This document shows positions 16,593 to 24,139 of a DNA stretch of 64,000 nucleotides, piece after piece. The DNA lies in the NCBI RefSeq assembly GCF_000220705.2, contig NZ_CP023202.1:2666001-2730000 (forward strand), given 5' to 3'. The position numbers and the translations under genes were made by a program. This DNA comes from Streptomyces xinghaiensis S187 (GTDB lineage: Bacteria; Actinomycetota; Actinomycetes; Streptomycetales; Streptomycetaceae). The first letter of the stretch is position 1. The number at the start of each line of letters is the position of its first letter. Below the pieces are notes generated by a model that was not told where the DNA came from, did no database searches, and was given only the letters and a program-made list of their open reading frames with translations.

Positions 16593-17330
16593 GTGACCGG
16601 GGCAACAGAACGGCCTCGTCCGGCCGCCGGAACCGCGCGGACCCGGCGCCGCGTCCTCCCCGGCGTGCAGCGCCATGGCTGCGGCGCCCGTGCCGCCTTC
16701 CGCTTCCGCGCGACGGGACTCGTCCTCCTGTTCGCCCACCTGCTGTACGTGGCATGGACCGCGCTGCGCCCGCCGGCGCTGCCCTGGGTGACCGCCGCCC
16801 ATCTGCAGCCGCTGGCCACGGTCCGCGCCGAACTGGCGCTCGGGTTCTGGCCCGCCGTCCAGCACCTCGGCGGCGCCCTGCTGCTGCTGGCACCGCTGGG
16901 CGTCCTGCTGCCCTGGGCCGCCGGACGGCTGGAGGTGCCGCTGCTGTCCTCGCTCACCCGCACGGTCTTCACCGGCGTCATGGTGTCGCTCGGTCTGGCG
17001 CTGCTCCAGACCAATCTCTCGGGCCGCACGCTGGACGTGGACTCGCTGGTCCTGCACACGCTCGGCATCGCCCTGGCCCATCTGGCCCTGGTACCGACGC
17101 TCCGGGGGTGGCTGCGGCGGCTGTGCGAGCGGGCCGGCCGGGTGTCGCCGGCCGGACCCGCCTCCCCGGGACGCCCCGGCGGTCTCCCCGCGGAGGAGCC
17201 GTCTCAGGGTCCGGCCCTGAGGATTCCCCGGGTCGGTGCGGTCCCCTGGACGGATGTTTCATCCCCTTCGTGGGCATACGGTCGAGATATCGCACGACAC
17301 ACTCGACGGCTCACGAAGGAGTCCCCATGA
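16593..17330 (+). CDS. VanZ-family membrane protein
   Basis: A 245-residue membrane protein with about four hydrophobic helices between residues 38 and 170 (ATGLVLLFAHLLYVAW, LGGALLLLAPLGVLLPW, VMVSLGLALLQ, LHTLGIALAHLALV), the spacing of the VanZ-like fold. VanZ confers low-level teicoplanin resistance in enterococci, but most actinobacterial homologues have no known function. The last 75 residues are polar, with the coding frame running into the next gene by 4 nt (ATGA). The true C-terminus could be misjudged only by sequencing error. The GTG start at 16593 is the most upstream sensible start. Confidence 0.75.
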   Translation: MTGATERPRPAAGTARTRRRVLPGVQRHGCGARAAFRFRATGLVLLFAHLLYVAWTALRPPALPWVTAAHLQPLATVRAELALGFWPAVQHLGGALLLLAPLGVLLPWAAGRLEVPLLSSLTRTVFTGVMVSLGLALLQTNLSGRTLDVDSLVLHTLGIALAHLALVPTLRGWLRRLCERAGRVSPAGPASPGRPGGLPAEEPSQGPALRIPRVGAVPWTDVSSPSWAYGRDIARHTRRLTKESP

Positions 17331-17530
17331 GCGCCCTGGTCCGCCCTCGCGACAACCGCATGATCGGTGGGGTGTGTGCAGCGCTGGCACGGCGCTTCGG
17401 CACCACCCCGACCACGATGCGGGTGATCTTCCTGGCCTCCTGCCTGCTGCCGGGCCCGCAGTTCCTGCTCTACGTGGCGCTGTGGGCACTTCTGCCGTCC
17501 GAGAAGAGCCACGCGCAGCAGACCTGGTGA
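17327..17530 (+). CDS. Small PspC-domain membrane protein
   Basis: A 67-residue protein that is almost entirely a PspC domain: RPRDNRMIGGVCAALARRFG, then a hydrophobic helix (VIFLASCLLPGPQFLLYVALWALLP). PspC proteins act in phage-shock or envelope-stress sensing in other bacteria; single-domain versions are common in Streptomyces and uncharacterised. ATG 17327 has GAAGGA upstream at a good distance and overlaps the VanZ stop. It may also have its own promoter, since a TACGGT -10-like box is present about 50 bp upstream. Confidence 0.85.
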   Translation: MSALVRPRDNRMIGGVCAALARRFGTTPTTMRVIFLASCLLPGPQFLLYVALWALLPSEKSHAQQTW

Positions 17531-17602
17531 CCCGCCCGGCGGGCCGGTTCCGGCCCGTCCGGCACGGCACCGGCACCGGAATCGACCCGGCGACACACAT
17601 GA

Positions 17603-17647
17603 GAGGAGGGGGCGCGTACCCGTGAACCGGGTGCGCGCCCCCTCCTC
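17603..17647. terminator. Strong 19-bp hairpin between convergent genes
   Basis: Arms at 17603-17621 and 17629-17647 pair over 19 positions with one G-U type mismatch and a 7-nt loop (GTGAACC). It lies between the pspC stop and the stop of the His-rich protein gene on the other strand and is the best terminator in the window. Confidence 0.85.
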
Positions 17648-17719
17648 GCCGTTCTGCGGTCGTTCCGCCGCCCTGCTGCCCCGCGGGCCGCCCGGTTCCG
17701 GGCGGGCGGCCCGGCGGGG

Positions 17720-18505
17720 TCAGAGCGACAGGCCTCCGAGCAGCCGGCCCAGCATGCCGTTCATGCCCTGGGCCCGGCTGTCCTGCGCGGGCAGGGTGCG
17801 GGGCGAGCCGGCCTGGCCCTGCGCGGAACGGGCCGGCGCGGCCTGACCCTGGGCCGGGCTCATGGGCGCGGCCTGACCCTGAGCGGGGCTCATGGGCGCG
17901 GCCTGGCCCTGGGCCGGGCTCATGGGCGCGGCCTGGCCCTGAGCGGGGCTCATGGGCGCGTTCATCCGGGGAGCCGAACCGGAGTCGCTGTGACCGGCGC
18001 GGTGCGCGGTGTCACGGCTCTCGGCGGCCCGCTGGTCACGGCCCTGGTCCGCGTAGGGGGATCCGTGGTGGCCACCCTGGTGGTGGTCGTGGTGACGGGC
18101 GTTGTGGTGCTCGCCCTTGTGGCCGTGGTGGTGCTTGCCCTGGTGGTGCTCACCCTTGTGGCCGTGGTGGTGCTTCCCCTTGTGGTGACCCTTGTGCCCC
18201 TTGTGGTGCTTCCCCTTGTCGTGCCCCTTGTGGTGCTTGCCCTTGTGGTGCTTGCCCTTGTCGTGGTGGCATCCGCCGCACTCCTGGCCGCTGCCGGTCC
18301 GGCTCTGGTCGCGGTCGCTCGCGGTGCGCTCGGCTCCGGTGGTCTCGTCCGCCATCAGGCCGGTGCTCTGCTGCGGGGCCTGGCGGGTGGTGGGCGCCAT
18401 GGAGTCGACCGGCGTGGCCACGGCGGCGCCGGCACCGGCGACGGCGAAGCCGACACCGAGCACGGCGGCCCGGAAGATCCGGGAGGTTACCTGCTTCATC
18501 GACAT
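17720..18505 (-). CDS. Secreted His/Lys/Gly-rich repeat protein
   Basis: A 261-residue exported protein of unknown function. A signal peptide (about residues 1-31) is followed by a short linker and a CGGCHH motif. A stretch of about 70 residues built of KHHKG, HKGHH and GHKGEHH units comes next, a composition expected to bind transition metals. Four copies of the decapeptide APMSPAQGQA then precede a C-terminus ending in a hydrophobic MLGRLLGGLSL. ATG 18505 has AGAGGA upstream; ATG 18499 is an alternative. It lies downstream of adenosine deaminase, in the same direction but about 200 bp away. A periplasmic or wall metal buffer is a reasonable guess, not evidence; no Zur or Nur site was recognised. 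Confidence 0.72.
   Translation of the reverse strand: MSMKQVTSRIFRAAVLGVGFAVAGAGAAVATPVDSMAPTTRQAPQQSTGLMADETTGAERTASDRDQSRTGSGQECGGCHHDKGKHHKGKHHKGHDKGKHHKGHKGHHKGKHHHGHKGEHHQGKHHHGHKGEHHNARHHDHHQGGHHGSPYADQGRDQRAAESRDTAHRAGHSDSGSAPRMNAPMSPAQGQAAPMSPAQGQAAPMSPAQGQAAPMSPAQGQAAPARSAQGQAGSPRTLPAQDSRAQGMNGMLGRLLGGLSL
17841..17960. repeat. Four tandem 30-bp repeats encoding APMSPAQGQA
   Basis: Units start at 17841, 17871, 17901 and 17931 and differ only at a few synonymous positions; units 1/3 and 2/4 share variants. This suggests duplication of a 60-bp pair. The number of copies may vary between strains. Confidence 0.9.
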
Positions 18506-18721
18506 ACATCCTCTGCTGGGGGGAGGTGGAGCGAATCGGCGGACACACAGAAGCCTGTACGTACGCTCCGCTACCGAATGCATGCGCAAGGTAGCCACCC
18601 GCAGGGATGACCGCAATCAACGGCCGGGCGCGTCGCCCCCGCGGCCCCCGCATGTCCTCCGCCCGGCGGGGCGGGCCGCCGCCGAGCCGTCCCGCCCCGG
18701 CCGTGCGGCCCGCACGCCCCC

Positions 18722-19876
18722 TCAGCCCTGCGCGGCGCCGCCGCCCGTCTCGCGGAAGAGCCATTCGGACTTCAGCTCGGCATAGCCGGGCTTGATCACG
18801 TCATTGATCATGGCGAGCCGTTCGTCGAACGGGATGAAGGCGGACTTCATGGCGTTCACCGTGAACCACTGCATGTCGTCGAGGGTGTAGCCGAACGCCT
18901 CCACCAGCCGCTCGAACTCGGTGCTCATGCTCGTCCCGCTCATGAGCCGGTTGTCGGTGTTGACCGTGGCGCGGAAACCCAGCTCCCGCAGGACGCCGAT
19001 GGGGTGCTCGCGGTACGACTCCGCGGCGCCCGTCTGGAGGTTGGAGGTCGGGCACAGCTCCAGCGGGACGCGCTTGTCACGGACGTAGGCCGCGAGCCGC
19101 CCGAGCTTCGCCGTGCCGTCCCCGGCGACCTGGATGTCGTCGATGATGCGGACACCGTGGCCGAGCCGGTCGGCGCCGCACCACTGGAGCGCCTGCCAGA
19201 TGGACGGCAGGCCGAACGCCTCGCCCGCGTGGATGGTGAAGTGGTTGTTCTCCCGCTTGAGGTACTCGAAGGCGTCGAGGTGGCGGGTGGGCGGGAAGCC
19301 GGCCTCGGCGCCCGCGATGTCGAAGCCGACGACGCCCAGGTCGCGGTAGCGGTTGGCGAGTTCGGCGATCTCCAGGGAGCGGGCGGCGTGCCGCATCGCG
19401 GTCAGCAGGGCGCCGACGCGGATGCGGTGCCCGTTCTCCCGGGCCCGGCGTTCCCCCTCCCGGAAGCCCTCGTTGACGGCCTCGACAACCTCCTCCAGGC
19501 CGAGCCCGCCGGTCAGGTGCTGCTCGGGCGCGTACCGGACCTCGGCGTAGACGACGCCGTCGGCGGCGAGGTCCTCGGCGCACTCCGCGGCCACCCGGAA
19601 CAGCGCCTCCCGGGTCTGCATGACGGCACAGGTGTGGGCGAAGGTCTCCAGGTAGCGCTCCAGCGAGCCGGAGTCCGCGGCCTCGCGGAACCAGCGGCCG
19701 AGCGCGGCGGGCTCGGTCTCCGGCAGGCCCTCGTACCCCTGTTCGCGGGCGAGTTCGACGACGGTGGCGGGGCGGAGGCCTCCGTCGAGGTGGTCGTGGA
19801 GCAGCACCTTCGGGGCGCGGCGGATCTGGTCCGCGCCGGGGGTCCTGCCTCGGGTCTGGTTCGTCGTCTCCGTCAT
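18722..19876 (-). CDS. add: Adenosine deaminase
   Basis: A 384-residue zinc enzyme that converts (deoxy)adenosine to (deoxy)inosine, supplying the purine nucleoside phosphorylase. Metal ligands are visible in LLHDHLDGG (HxH), FTIHAGEAFG (His and catalytic Glu) and NTDNRLMSG (Asp). It is a full-length family member. ATG 19876 lies 6 nt after the -10 box TAGAGT (19883-19888 on the plus strand) and has no usable ribosome site, so it is probably leaderless. A perfect CTACGCGCGTAG palindrome at 19893-19904 lies 4 bp upstream of the -10 box. Control with the transporter and pnp is inferred. Confidence 0.96.
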   Translation of the reverse strand: MTETTNQTRGRTPGADQIRRAPKVLLHDHLDGGLRPATVVELAREQGYEGLPETEPAALGRWFREAADSGSLERYLETFAHTCAVMQTREALFRVAAECAEDLAADGVVYAEVRYAPEQHLTGGLGLEEVVEAVNEGFREGERRARENGHRIRVGALLTAMRHAARSLEIAELANRYRDLGVVGFDIAGAEAGFPPTRHLDAFEYLKRENNHFTIHAGEAFGLPSIWQALQWCGADRLGHGVRIIDDIQVAGDGTAKLGRLAAYVRDKRVPLELCPTSNLQTGAAESYREHPIGVLRELGFRATVNTDNRLMSGTSMSTEFERLVEAFGYTLDDMQWFTVNAMKSAFIPFDERLAMINDVIKPGYAELKSEWLFRETGGGAAQG

Positions 19877-19892
19877 CTCCGTACTCTAACTC

Positions 19893-19904
19893 CTACGCGC
19901 GTAG
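19893..19904. promoter_or_regulatory. Palindromic operator CTACGCGCGTAG, nucleoside regulon site 3 (add promoter)
   Basis: A perfect palindrome 4 bp upstream of the -10 box of the leaderless adenosine deaminase gene, within the promoter spacer. Same sequence as sites at 4154, 7979 and 30090. Confidence 0.78.
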
Positions 19905-20021
19905 ATCCGCTGCCGTCCCGCCGCGGCCGGCCGGGAAGCGGCCGGTGGGCGCGGTGATGGATGCAGAACGGTGACCTCTCCGTGCGGTGGAGTACACCCC
20001 GTCTTCTGCCAAGGTTCTGTC

Positions 20022-20816
20022 ATGGCTCAGCAAGCAGTGCCGGCGCGGGGTGCCCGGTTGGGACGGGCGGTGGGGACGACCGGGCGGAGAACGGCGGTGA
20101 GCGGAGCCGTCGTACTGCTGGCGGACGGCCCGCCCGCGGGCACCGAACGGCAGTCCCCGCTGACGGCGGCGGCCGTGCTGCCGCTCGCCCGCCACCTCGC
20201 CCGCGCGGGGCACGACGAAGGGCTCGTCGTCCACGGCGTCCGCTACCGCTGCCGGGGCTGGAACGGTTCCGCGGCCCATCCGGCGGAGGACGCCGCGTGG
20301 GCCGTCGACGAGGTCGTGCGGCGCTACGGCGACATACCCGTCTGCCTGGCCGGGACGGGCATGGGCGCCCGGGCCGCGCTGCTCGCCGCCGGCCGGCCGG
20401 GGGTCGGCTGCGTCCTGGCGCTGGCCCCGTGGCTCCCGGCCGAAGGCAGGGACGCACCCGGCCCCGACCCCGTGAAGCAACTGGCGGGGCGCCGGGTGCT
20501 GCTGGTGCACGGCACGAACGACGAGCGGTCCGACCCCGAGCAGTCCTACCGCTACGCGCAGCGTGTGAAGAAGGCCAACCGCGACGTCTGCCGCTTCGAG
20601 GTCCACTCGGACGGGCACCGGCTCCAGCAGCACCGCGCCGAAGTCCGGGCGCTGGCCGCGGACTTCGTGCTGGGGTCGCTCTTCGAGCGCGGGTTCTCCC
20701 GCCCGCTGGAGGACGCGCTGGCGGCCCCGCCGCCGCTGGGGCTGCGGATGCCGCTCGCGGTGGGATTCAGGGCCGCCGTGCCCGGGGCCCGGGCGGGGCG
20801 CCTCCGGCGGGGGTGA
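20022..20816 (+). CDS. Alpha/beta hydrolase-fold protein lacking the nucleophile
   Basis: A 264-residue alpha/beta-hydrolase-like protein. The strand order GAVVLLADG, EGLVVHGVRYR, VCLAGTGMGARAALLAAG, VLLVHGTNDERSDP and the late DGHRLQQHR can be followed. The nucleophile elbow reads GTGMG where GxSxG is expected, so the catalytic Ser is Gly; the acid and His positions are kept. It is probably not a standard esterase and may be a binding or scaffold protein, by inference. It begins 117 bp from the add operator on the other side. The start ATG 20022 lacks a clear ribosome site. Confidence 0.7.
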   Translation: MAQQAVPARGARLGRAVGTTGRRTAVSGAVVLLADGPPAGTERQSPLTAAAVLPLARHLARAGHDEGLVVHGVRYRCRGWNGSAAHPAEDAAWAVDEVVRRYGDIPVCLAGTGMGARAALLAAGRPGVGCVLALAPWLPAEGRDAPGPDPVKQLAGRRVLLVHGTNDERSDPEQSYRYAQRVKKANRDVCRFEVHSDGHRLQQHRAEVRALAADFVLGSLFERGFSRPLEDALAAPPPLGLRMPLAVGFRAAVPGARAGRLRRG

Positions 20817-20890
20817 GACCCTCCGGCCGGGTGGGGCCCTCCGCGCGGGGCTGTCCTCCGCGAGCCGTCCCCGCACCCCCCACCCCCGGC

Positions 20891-21880
20891 TCAGCGGGGC
20901 AGCAGACGGCCGCGGCGGGAGAGGAGGAAGCGCTTGAAGGCGGCCACCGGGGGTGTGTCCGGATGGCCGTCCAGCCAGGCCACGCCGATCTCGCGTACCG
21001 CGCGCGGCGCCGTGACCGTCAGCTCGGCCACCCCCGGTCGCGGTACCGCCGGCGGCGGCAGCAGCGCGACACCCAGGCCGGCGGCCACCAGCCCCCGCAA
21101 CGTCTCGGCCTCCTCCCCCTCGAACGCCACCCGCGGCTTGAAGCCCGCCTCCGCGCACAGCGCGTCGGTGATGAGGCGCAGCCCGTACCCGGGTTCGAGC
21201 GTGACGAAGACCTCCTCGGCCGCCTCCGCGAGCCGCACGCGCTTGCGCCCGGCCAGCCGGTGGTGGTCCGGGACGACCAGCCGCAGCCGCTGCTCGTCCA
21301 GCCGCCGGGCCACCAGGTCCGGCGCGTCCGGGACCGGTGCGGTGAGGCACAGGTCGAGTTCGCCCGTGCGGAGCCGTTCGAGCATCGCCTCCCCGTAGTT
21401 CTGGACGAGCTGGAAGCGGACCCGGGGGTGGTCGGCGCGGAAGGCCCGGATCAGGCCGGGCACGGTCTCCGGGCCGAGCGTGTGGAGGAAGCCGAAGGCG
21501 ACCTTGCCCGCGGCCGGATCGGCGTCGGCCCGCACGGACTCCGCGGCGCGCTCGACCTCGGCGAGGGCCCGTTCCACGGAACGGAGGAAGGTCCGGCCCG
21601 CGGGGGTCAGCGACACCGTCCGGCCGTGCCGGGCGAAGAGCGCGACCCCGAGGTCCTGTTCCAGCCGGACCATGGCCCGGCTCAGGGTGGACTGCGGTAC
21701 GGCCAGCTCCTCCGCCGCCCGCGTGACGTGCTCGTACCGGGCGACGCCCGCGAACTGCGCCAGGCGCGGCGCGAGCAGCGCCGGCCAGGACCCGGCCTCC
21801 AGCCCGGCGGCAGCGGTGTCCGGCGCGGGGATGCCTCCGGTGGTCACCGGCATGTCTTTTTCGTTCCTGTTCGGTGACAC
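20891..21880 (-). CDS. LysR-family transcriptional regulator
   Basis: A 329-residue LysR regulator. The N-terminal winged helix is centred on residues 38-95 (QFAGVARYEHVTRAAEELAVPQ, STLSRAMVRLEQDLGVALF). A type 2 periplasmic-binding-fold effector domain follows. GTG 21880 has GAGAGG 5 nt upstream; ATG 21853 (MPVTTGG) is an alternative. It is divergent from an MFS exporter gene with 93 bp between, the classic arrangement in which the regulator controls the transporter and itself. Three TGCAT motifs lie in that gap. The inducer is unknown. Confidence 0.92.
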   Translation of the reverse strand: MSPNRNEKDMPVTTGGIPAPDTAAAGLEAGSWPALLAPRLAQFAGVARYEHVTRAAEELAVPQSTLSRAMVRLEQDLGVALFARHGRTVSLTPAGRTFLRSVERALAEVERAAESVRADADPAAGKVAFGFLHTLGPETVPGLIRAFRADHPRVRFQLVQNYGEAMLERLRTGELDLCLTAPVPDAPDLVARRLDEQRLRLVVPDHHRLAGRKRVRLAEAAEEVFVTLEPGYGLRLITDALCAEAGFKPRVAFEGEEAETLRGLVAAGLGVALLPPPAVPRPGVAELTVTAPRAVREIGVAWLDGHPDTPPVAAFKRFLLSRRGRLLPR

Positions 21881-21901
21881 GCGCGCCTCTCAGCTCTCCT
21901 C

Positions 21902-21946
21902 ATGCAGCAGTGCATCGTTTTCCCGGAATCCGTGCATTGGACGCAT
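21902..21946. promoter_or_regulatory. Candidate LysR binding region with TGCAT repeats
   Basis: ATGCA-GCAG-TGCAT forms an inverted repeat at 21902-21915, and GTGCATTGGACGCAT follows at 21932-21946. The MFS gene's -10 box TACGGT at 21962-21967 lies just downstream. LysR control is inferred from geometry. Confidence 0.5.
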
Positions 21947-21973
21947 TAAACCGCGGGTGCCTACGGTTCCGGT

Positions 21974-23332
21974 ATGTCTCCCGCCGATACCGGGGCGTCC
22001 GCCGTGATCCGCGCGGGCGCCGCCGACCCGACGTCCCCCTCCGCTCCCGGCCCTTCCACGCCCCGCGCCACCGCCGGTGCCGGTGCCGACTCCGGTGCCG
22101 GTGCCACCGGGCTCCACCCCGGCGGCCCCGGTTACCGGCGCCTCAGCCTCGCCCTCTTCGCCGCCGGTGTCGCGACCTTCGCCCTGCTCTACTCCACCCA
22201 GGCGCTGCTCCCCGCCATCTCGGCCGATCTGCGGGTCACACCCGACGCGGCGAGCTGGACCGTCTCCGGCGCCACCCTCGGGCTGGCGCTGGCGGTGCTG
22301 CCGCTGAGCGCGCTCTCCGAGCGCTTCGGGCGGCGGGCGCTGATGACCGGCTCGCTGACGGCCGCCGCGCTCATTGCGCTGGCGGTCCCCTTCGCCCCGG
22401 ACCTCGGCACGCTCGTGGCGCTGCGCACGGTCCAGGGTGTGGCGCTCGCCGGGGTGCCCGCCTCCGCGATGGCCTTCCTGGCCGAGGAGGTGTGGGCGAA
22501 GGCGCTGGTCGGGGCGGTCGGGCTGTTCGTGGCGGGCAACAGCATCGGCGGCATGTCCGGCCGGATCGTGACCGGCTGGGTCGCCCAGCTGTGGGGCTGG
22601 CGGGCGGCCCTGGGCGCGATCGCCCTGCTCGCGGTGGTCTGCACGGCCGTCTTCCGGCTGCTGGTGCCCCGGGCCGCGCACTTCACCCCGGCCGAGGCCG
22701 GCCCGCGGGCCCTGCTGCGGACCGTCGGCGGGCACCTCTCGGATCCGCTGCTGCGCCGGCTGTACGCGATCGGCGCGCTCTTCATGACCGTCTTCGGCGC
22801 GGTCTACACGGTGATCGGCTACCGGCTGGCCGACGAGCCGTTCGGACTGCCCCAGGGCATCGCCGGTTCGGTCTTCCTCATCTACCTGGTGGGGACGGCG
22901 GCGTCCGCCACCGCGGGCCGGCTCGTCGCCCGGCTGGGGCGGCGCGGCGCGCTCTACGCGGCGGTGGTGACGACGGCGGCGGGGCTCCTGGTCAGCCTGG
23001 CCGACGCGATCGCGGCGGTCCTCGCCGGGCTGGTGCTCGTCACGGCGGGCTTCTTCGCGGGCCACGCGGTGGCCTCGTCCTCCGTCAGCCGGTCGGCACG
23101 CACGGGCCGGGCGCAGGCGTCGGCGCTGTACCAGGCCGCGTACTACGTGGGCTCCAGCGCGGGCGGCGCGGTGGGCGCCCTGGCGTACCACGCGGCGGGC
23201 TGGCCGGGCACGGTGGCTCTCGGGCTGGCGGCGGTGGTCGCGGCGGCGGGCATCACGGTGTACGCCACCCGCAGGGCCCTGGCGGAGCGCCGCTGCCGGG
23301 CGGCGCACCCGGCGGTGTACGCGCGGTCCTGA
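21974..23332 (+). CDS. MFS transporter (drug/metabolite exporter type)
   Basis: A 452-residue major facilitator with 12 predicted membrane helices. The first follows a 45-residue polar N-terminus (LALFAAGVATFALLYSTQALLPAI). The A-loop LSERFGRRALMTGSL between helices 2 and 3 and GRLVARLGRRGAL in the second half mark the duplicated fold. It resembles the YbfB/AraJ-type exporters. ATG 21974 lies 6 nt after TACGGT and appears leaderless. Divergent control by the LysR gene is likely; the substrate cannot be inferred. Confidence 0.9.
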   Translation: MSPADTGASAVIRAGAADPTSPSAPGPSTPRATAGAGADSGAGATGLHPGGPGYRRLSLALFAAGVATFALLYSTQALLPAISADLRVTPDAASWTVSGATLGLALAVLPLSALSERFGRRALMTGSLTAAALIALAVPFAPDLGTLVALRTVQGVALAGVPASAMAFLAEEVWAKALVGAVGLFVAGNSIGGMSGRIVTGWVAQLWGWRAALGAIALLAVVCTAVFRLLVPRAAHFTPAEAGPRALLRTVGGHLSDPLLRRLYAIGALFMTVFGAVYTVIGYRLADEPFGLPQGIAGSVFLIYLVGTAASATAGRLVARLGRRGALYAAVVTTAAGLLVSLADAIAAVLAGLVLVTAGFFAGHAVASSSVSRSARTGRAQASALYQAAYYVGSSAGGAVGALAYHAAGWPGTVALGLAAVVAAAGITVYATRRALAERRCRAAHPAVYARS

Positions 23333-23342
23333 CGCCGGCCGG

Positions 23343-23383
23343 CGCGGGGCCCTTCCCGGCCGGCGGCGAGGAAGGGCCCCGCG
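23343..23383. terminator. 14-bp perfect hairpin between convergent genes
   Basis: CGCGGGGCCCTTCC (23343-23356) pairs fully with GGAAGGGCCCCGCG (23370-23383) across a 13-nt loop, between the MFS stop and the Uma2 gene stop. It is a likely terminator for both. Confidence 0.8.
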
Positions 23384-23418
23384 TGTGCCGCGGAGCGGAG
23401 ACGGGAGTCAATCCACCA

Positions 23419-24009
23419 TCAGTCCACCGGGAAGACACCCGTGTCGATGGTGAGACCGAACGGCTCCGGCAGTTCGATCTCCTCGCCGTACACGACTGTC
23501 GCCAGAAGGCGGTACGTTCCGCTCTCGGGCCGCCCGTACAGCGTCGCCGTCGGTTCCCCGGAGTGCCACGGGTCCAGCAGCAGGTACAGCGGGACTCCCG
23601 CCCGCGCGTAGCCGTGCACTTTGCTGACTCTGTCGTGGTTGGCGTTGCCGCTGGAGGTGATCTCCACGACCAGCTCCGCCTCGTCGGCCGGTACGGCGTG
23701 GCCGGGGCGCTTCATCGACTCCAGGGGGATCACGGCCAGATCGGGAATGTACAGTCCCGACCGCTCGGGCACGGACAGCCCCTGGGTCTGGAAGATCTCC
23801 CAGTTCTCCGGGAGCACCTGGTAGAGCATGCGCTGCAGCTTGGCAGCGGTGGTGTTGTGCAGGTTGCCCGGCGGCGGTGACACGGTGATGATCCCCTCGA
23901 TGATCTCCACCCTGCAGCCCTCGGGGGCGTCCGTCTCCTTCCAGAAGCGGACGAGGTCGTCCCACTCGTAGCCGTTGCCGGACTGGTGGTCGACGGTGAG
24001 TGCGCTCAC
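23419..24009 (-). CDS. Uma2-family (DUF820) putative endonuclease
   Basis: A 196-residue member of the restriction-endonuclease-like Uma2/DUF820 family, abundant in Streptomyces and cyanobacteria. The core is visible as RVEIIEGIITVSPPPGNLH, IPDLAVIPLES, ELVVEITSSGNANHDRVSK and GVPLYLLLDPW. These supply the Glu, Asp, Glu-x-Thr and Lys positions of a PD-(D/E)xK-like site. Its biological role is unknown and it is unrelated to the adjacent nucleoside operon. GTG/ATG near 24009 is the start; a terminator hairpin lies just upstream. Confidence 0.85.
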   Translation of the reverse strand: MSALTVDHQSGNGYEWDDLVRFWKETDAPEGCRVEIIEGIITVSPPPGNLHNTTAAKLQRMLYQVLPENWEIFQTQGLSVPERSGLYIPDLAVIPLESMKRPGHAVPADEAELVVEITSSGNANHDRVSKVHGYARAGVPLYLLLDPWHSGEPTATLYGRPESGTYRLLATVVYGEEIELPEPFGLTIDTGVFPVD

Positions 24010-24050
24010 GGCGGTCTCCTCATTCGGTGCGTCACCGATCCCAGCATGCC

Positions 24051-24084
24051 GAAAGGGACCGGTGCGGGTCCACCGGTCCCTTTC
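24051..24084. terminator. 14-bp perfect hairpin ending the nucleoside transport/salvage operon
   Basis: GAAAGGGACCGGTG (24051-24064) pairs with CACCGGTCCCTTTC (24071-24084), loop CGGGTC. It lies 55 bp past the deoA stop on the minus strand and closes the operon that starts near 30 kb. Confidence 0.8.
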
Positions 24085-24139
24085 ACCCGTACGGGGCGGG
24101 GTGGGGCCCAGCCCCTGTACGGGCGGTCTTCGGGCCGTC

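Noticed and set aside
17841..17960. 30-bp repeats considered as a CRISPR-like array
   Set aside because: They are adjacent without spacers, in frame within a protein gene and encode a decapeptide repeat.
17990..18610. Plus-strand open frame of Val/Leu-rich repeats, resembling a membrane protein
   Set aside because: It is the reverse strand of the His/Lys-rich repeat of the secreted protein; the hydrophobic codons follow from the complement of His and Lys codons. The minus-strand frame has a signal peptide and ribosome site.
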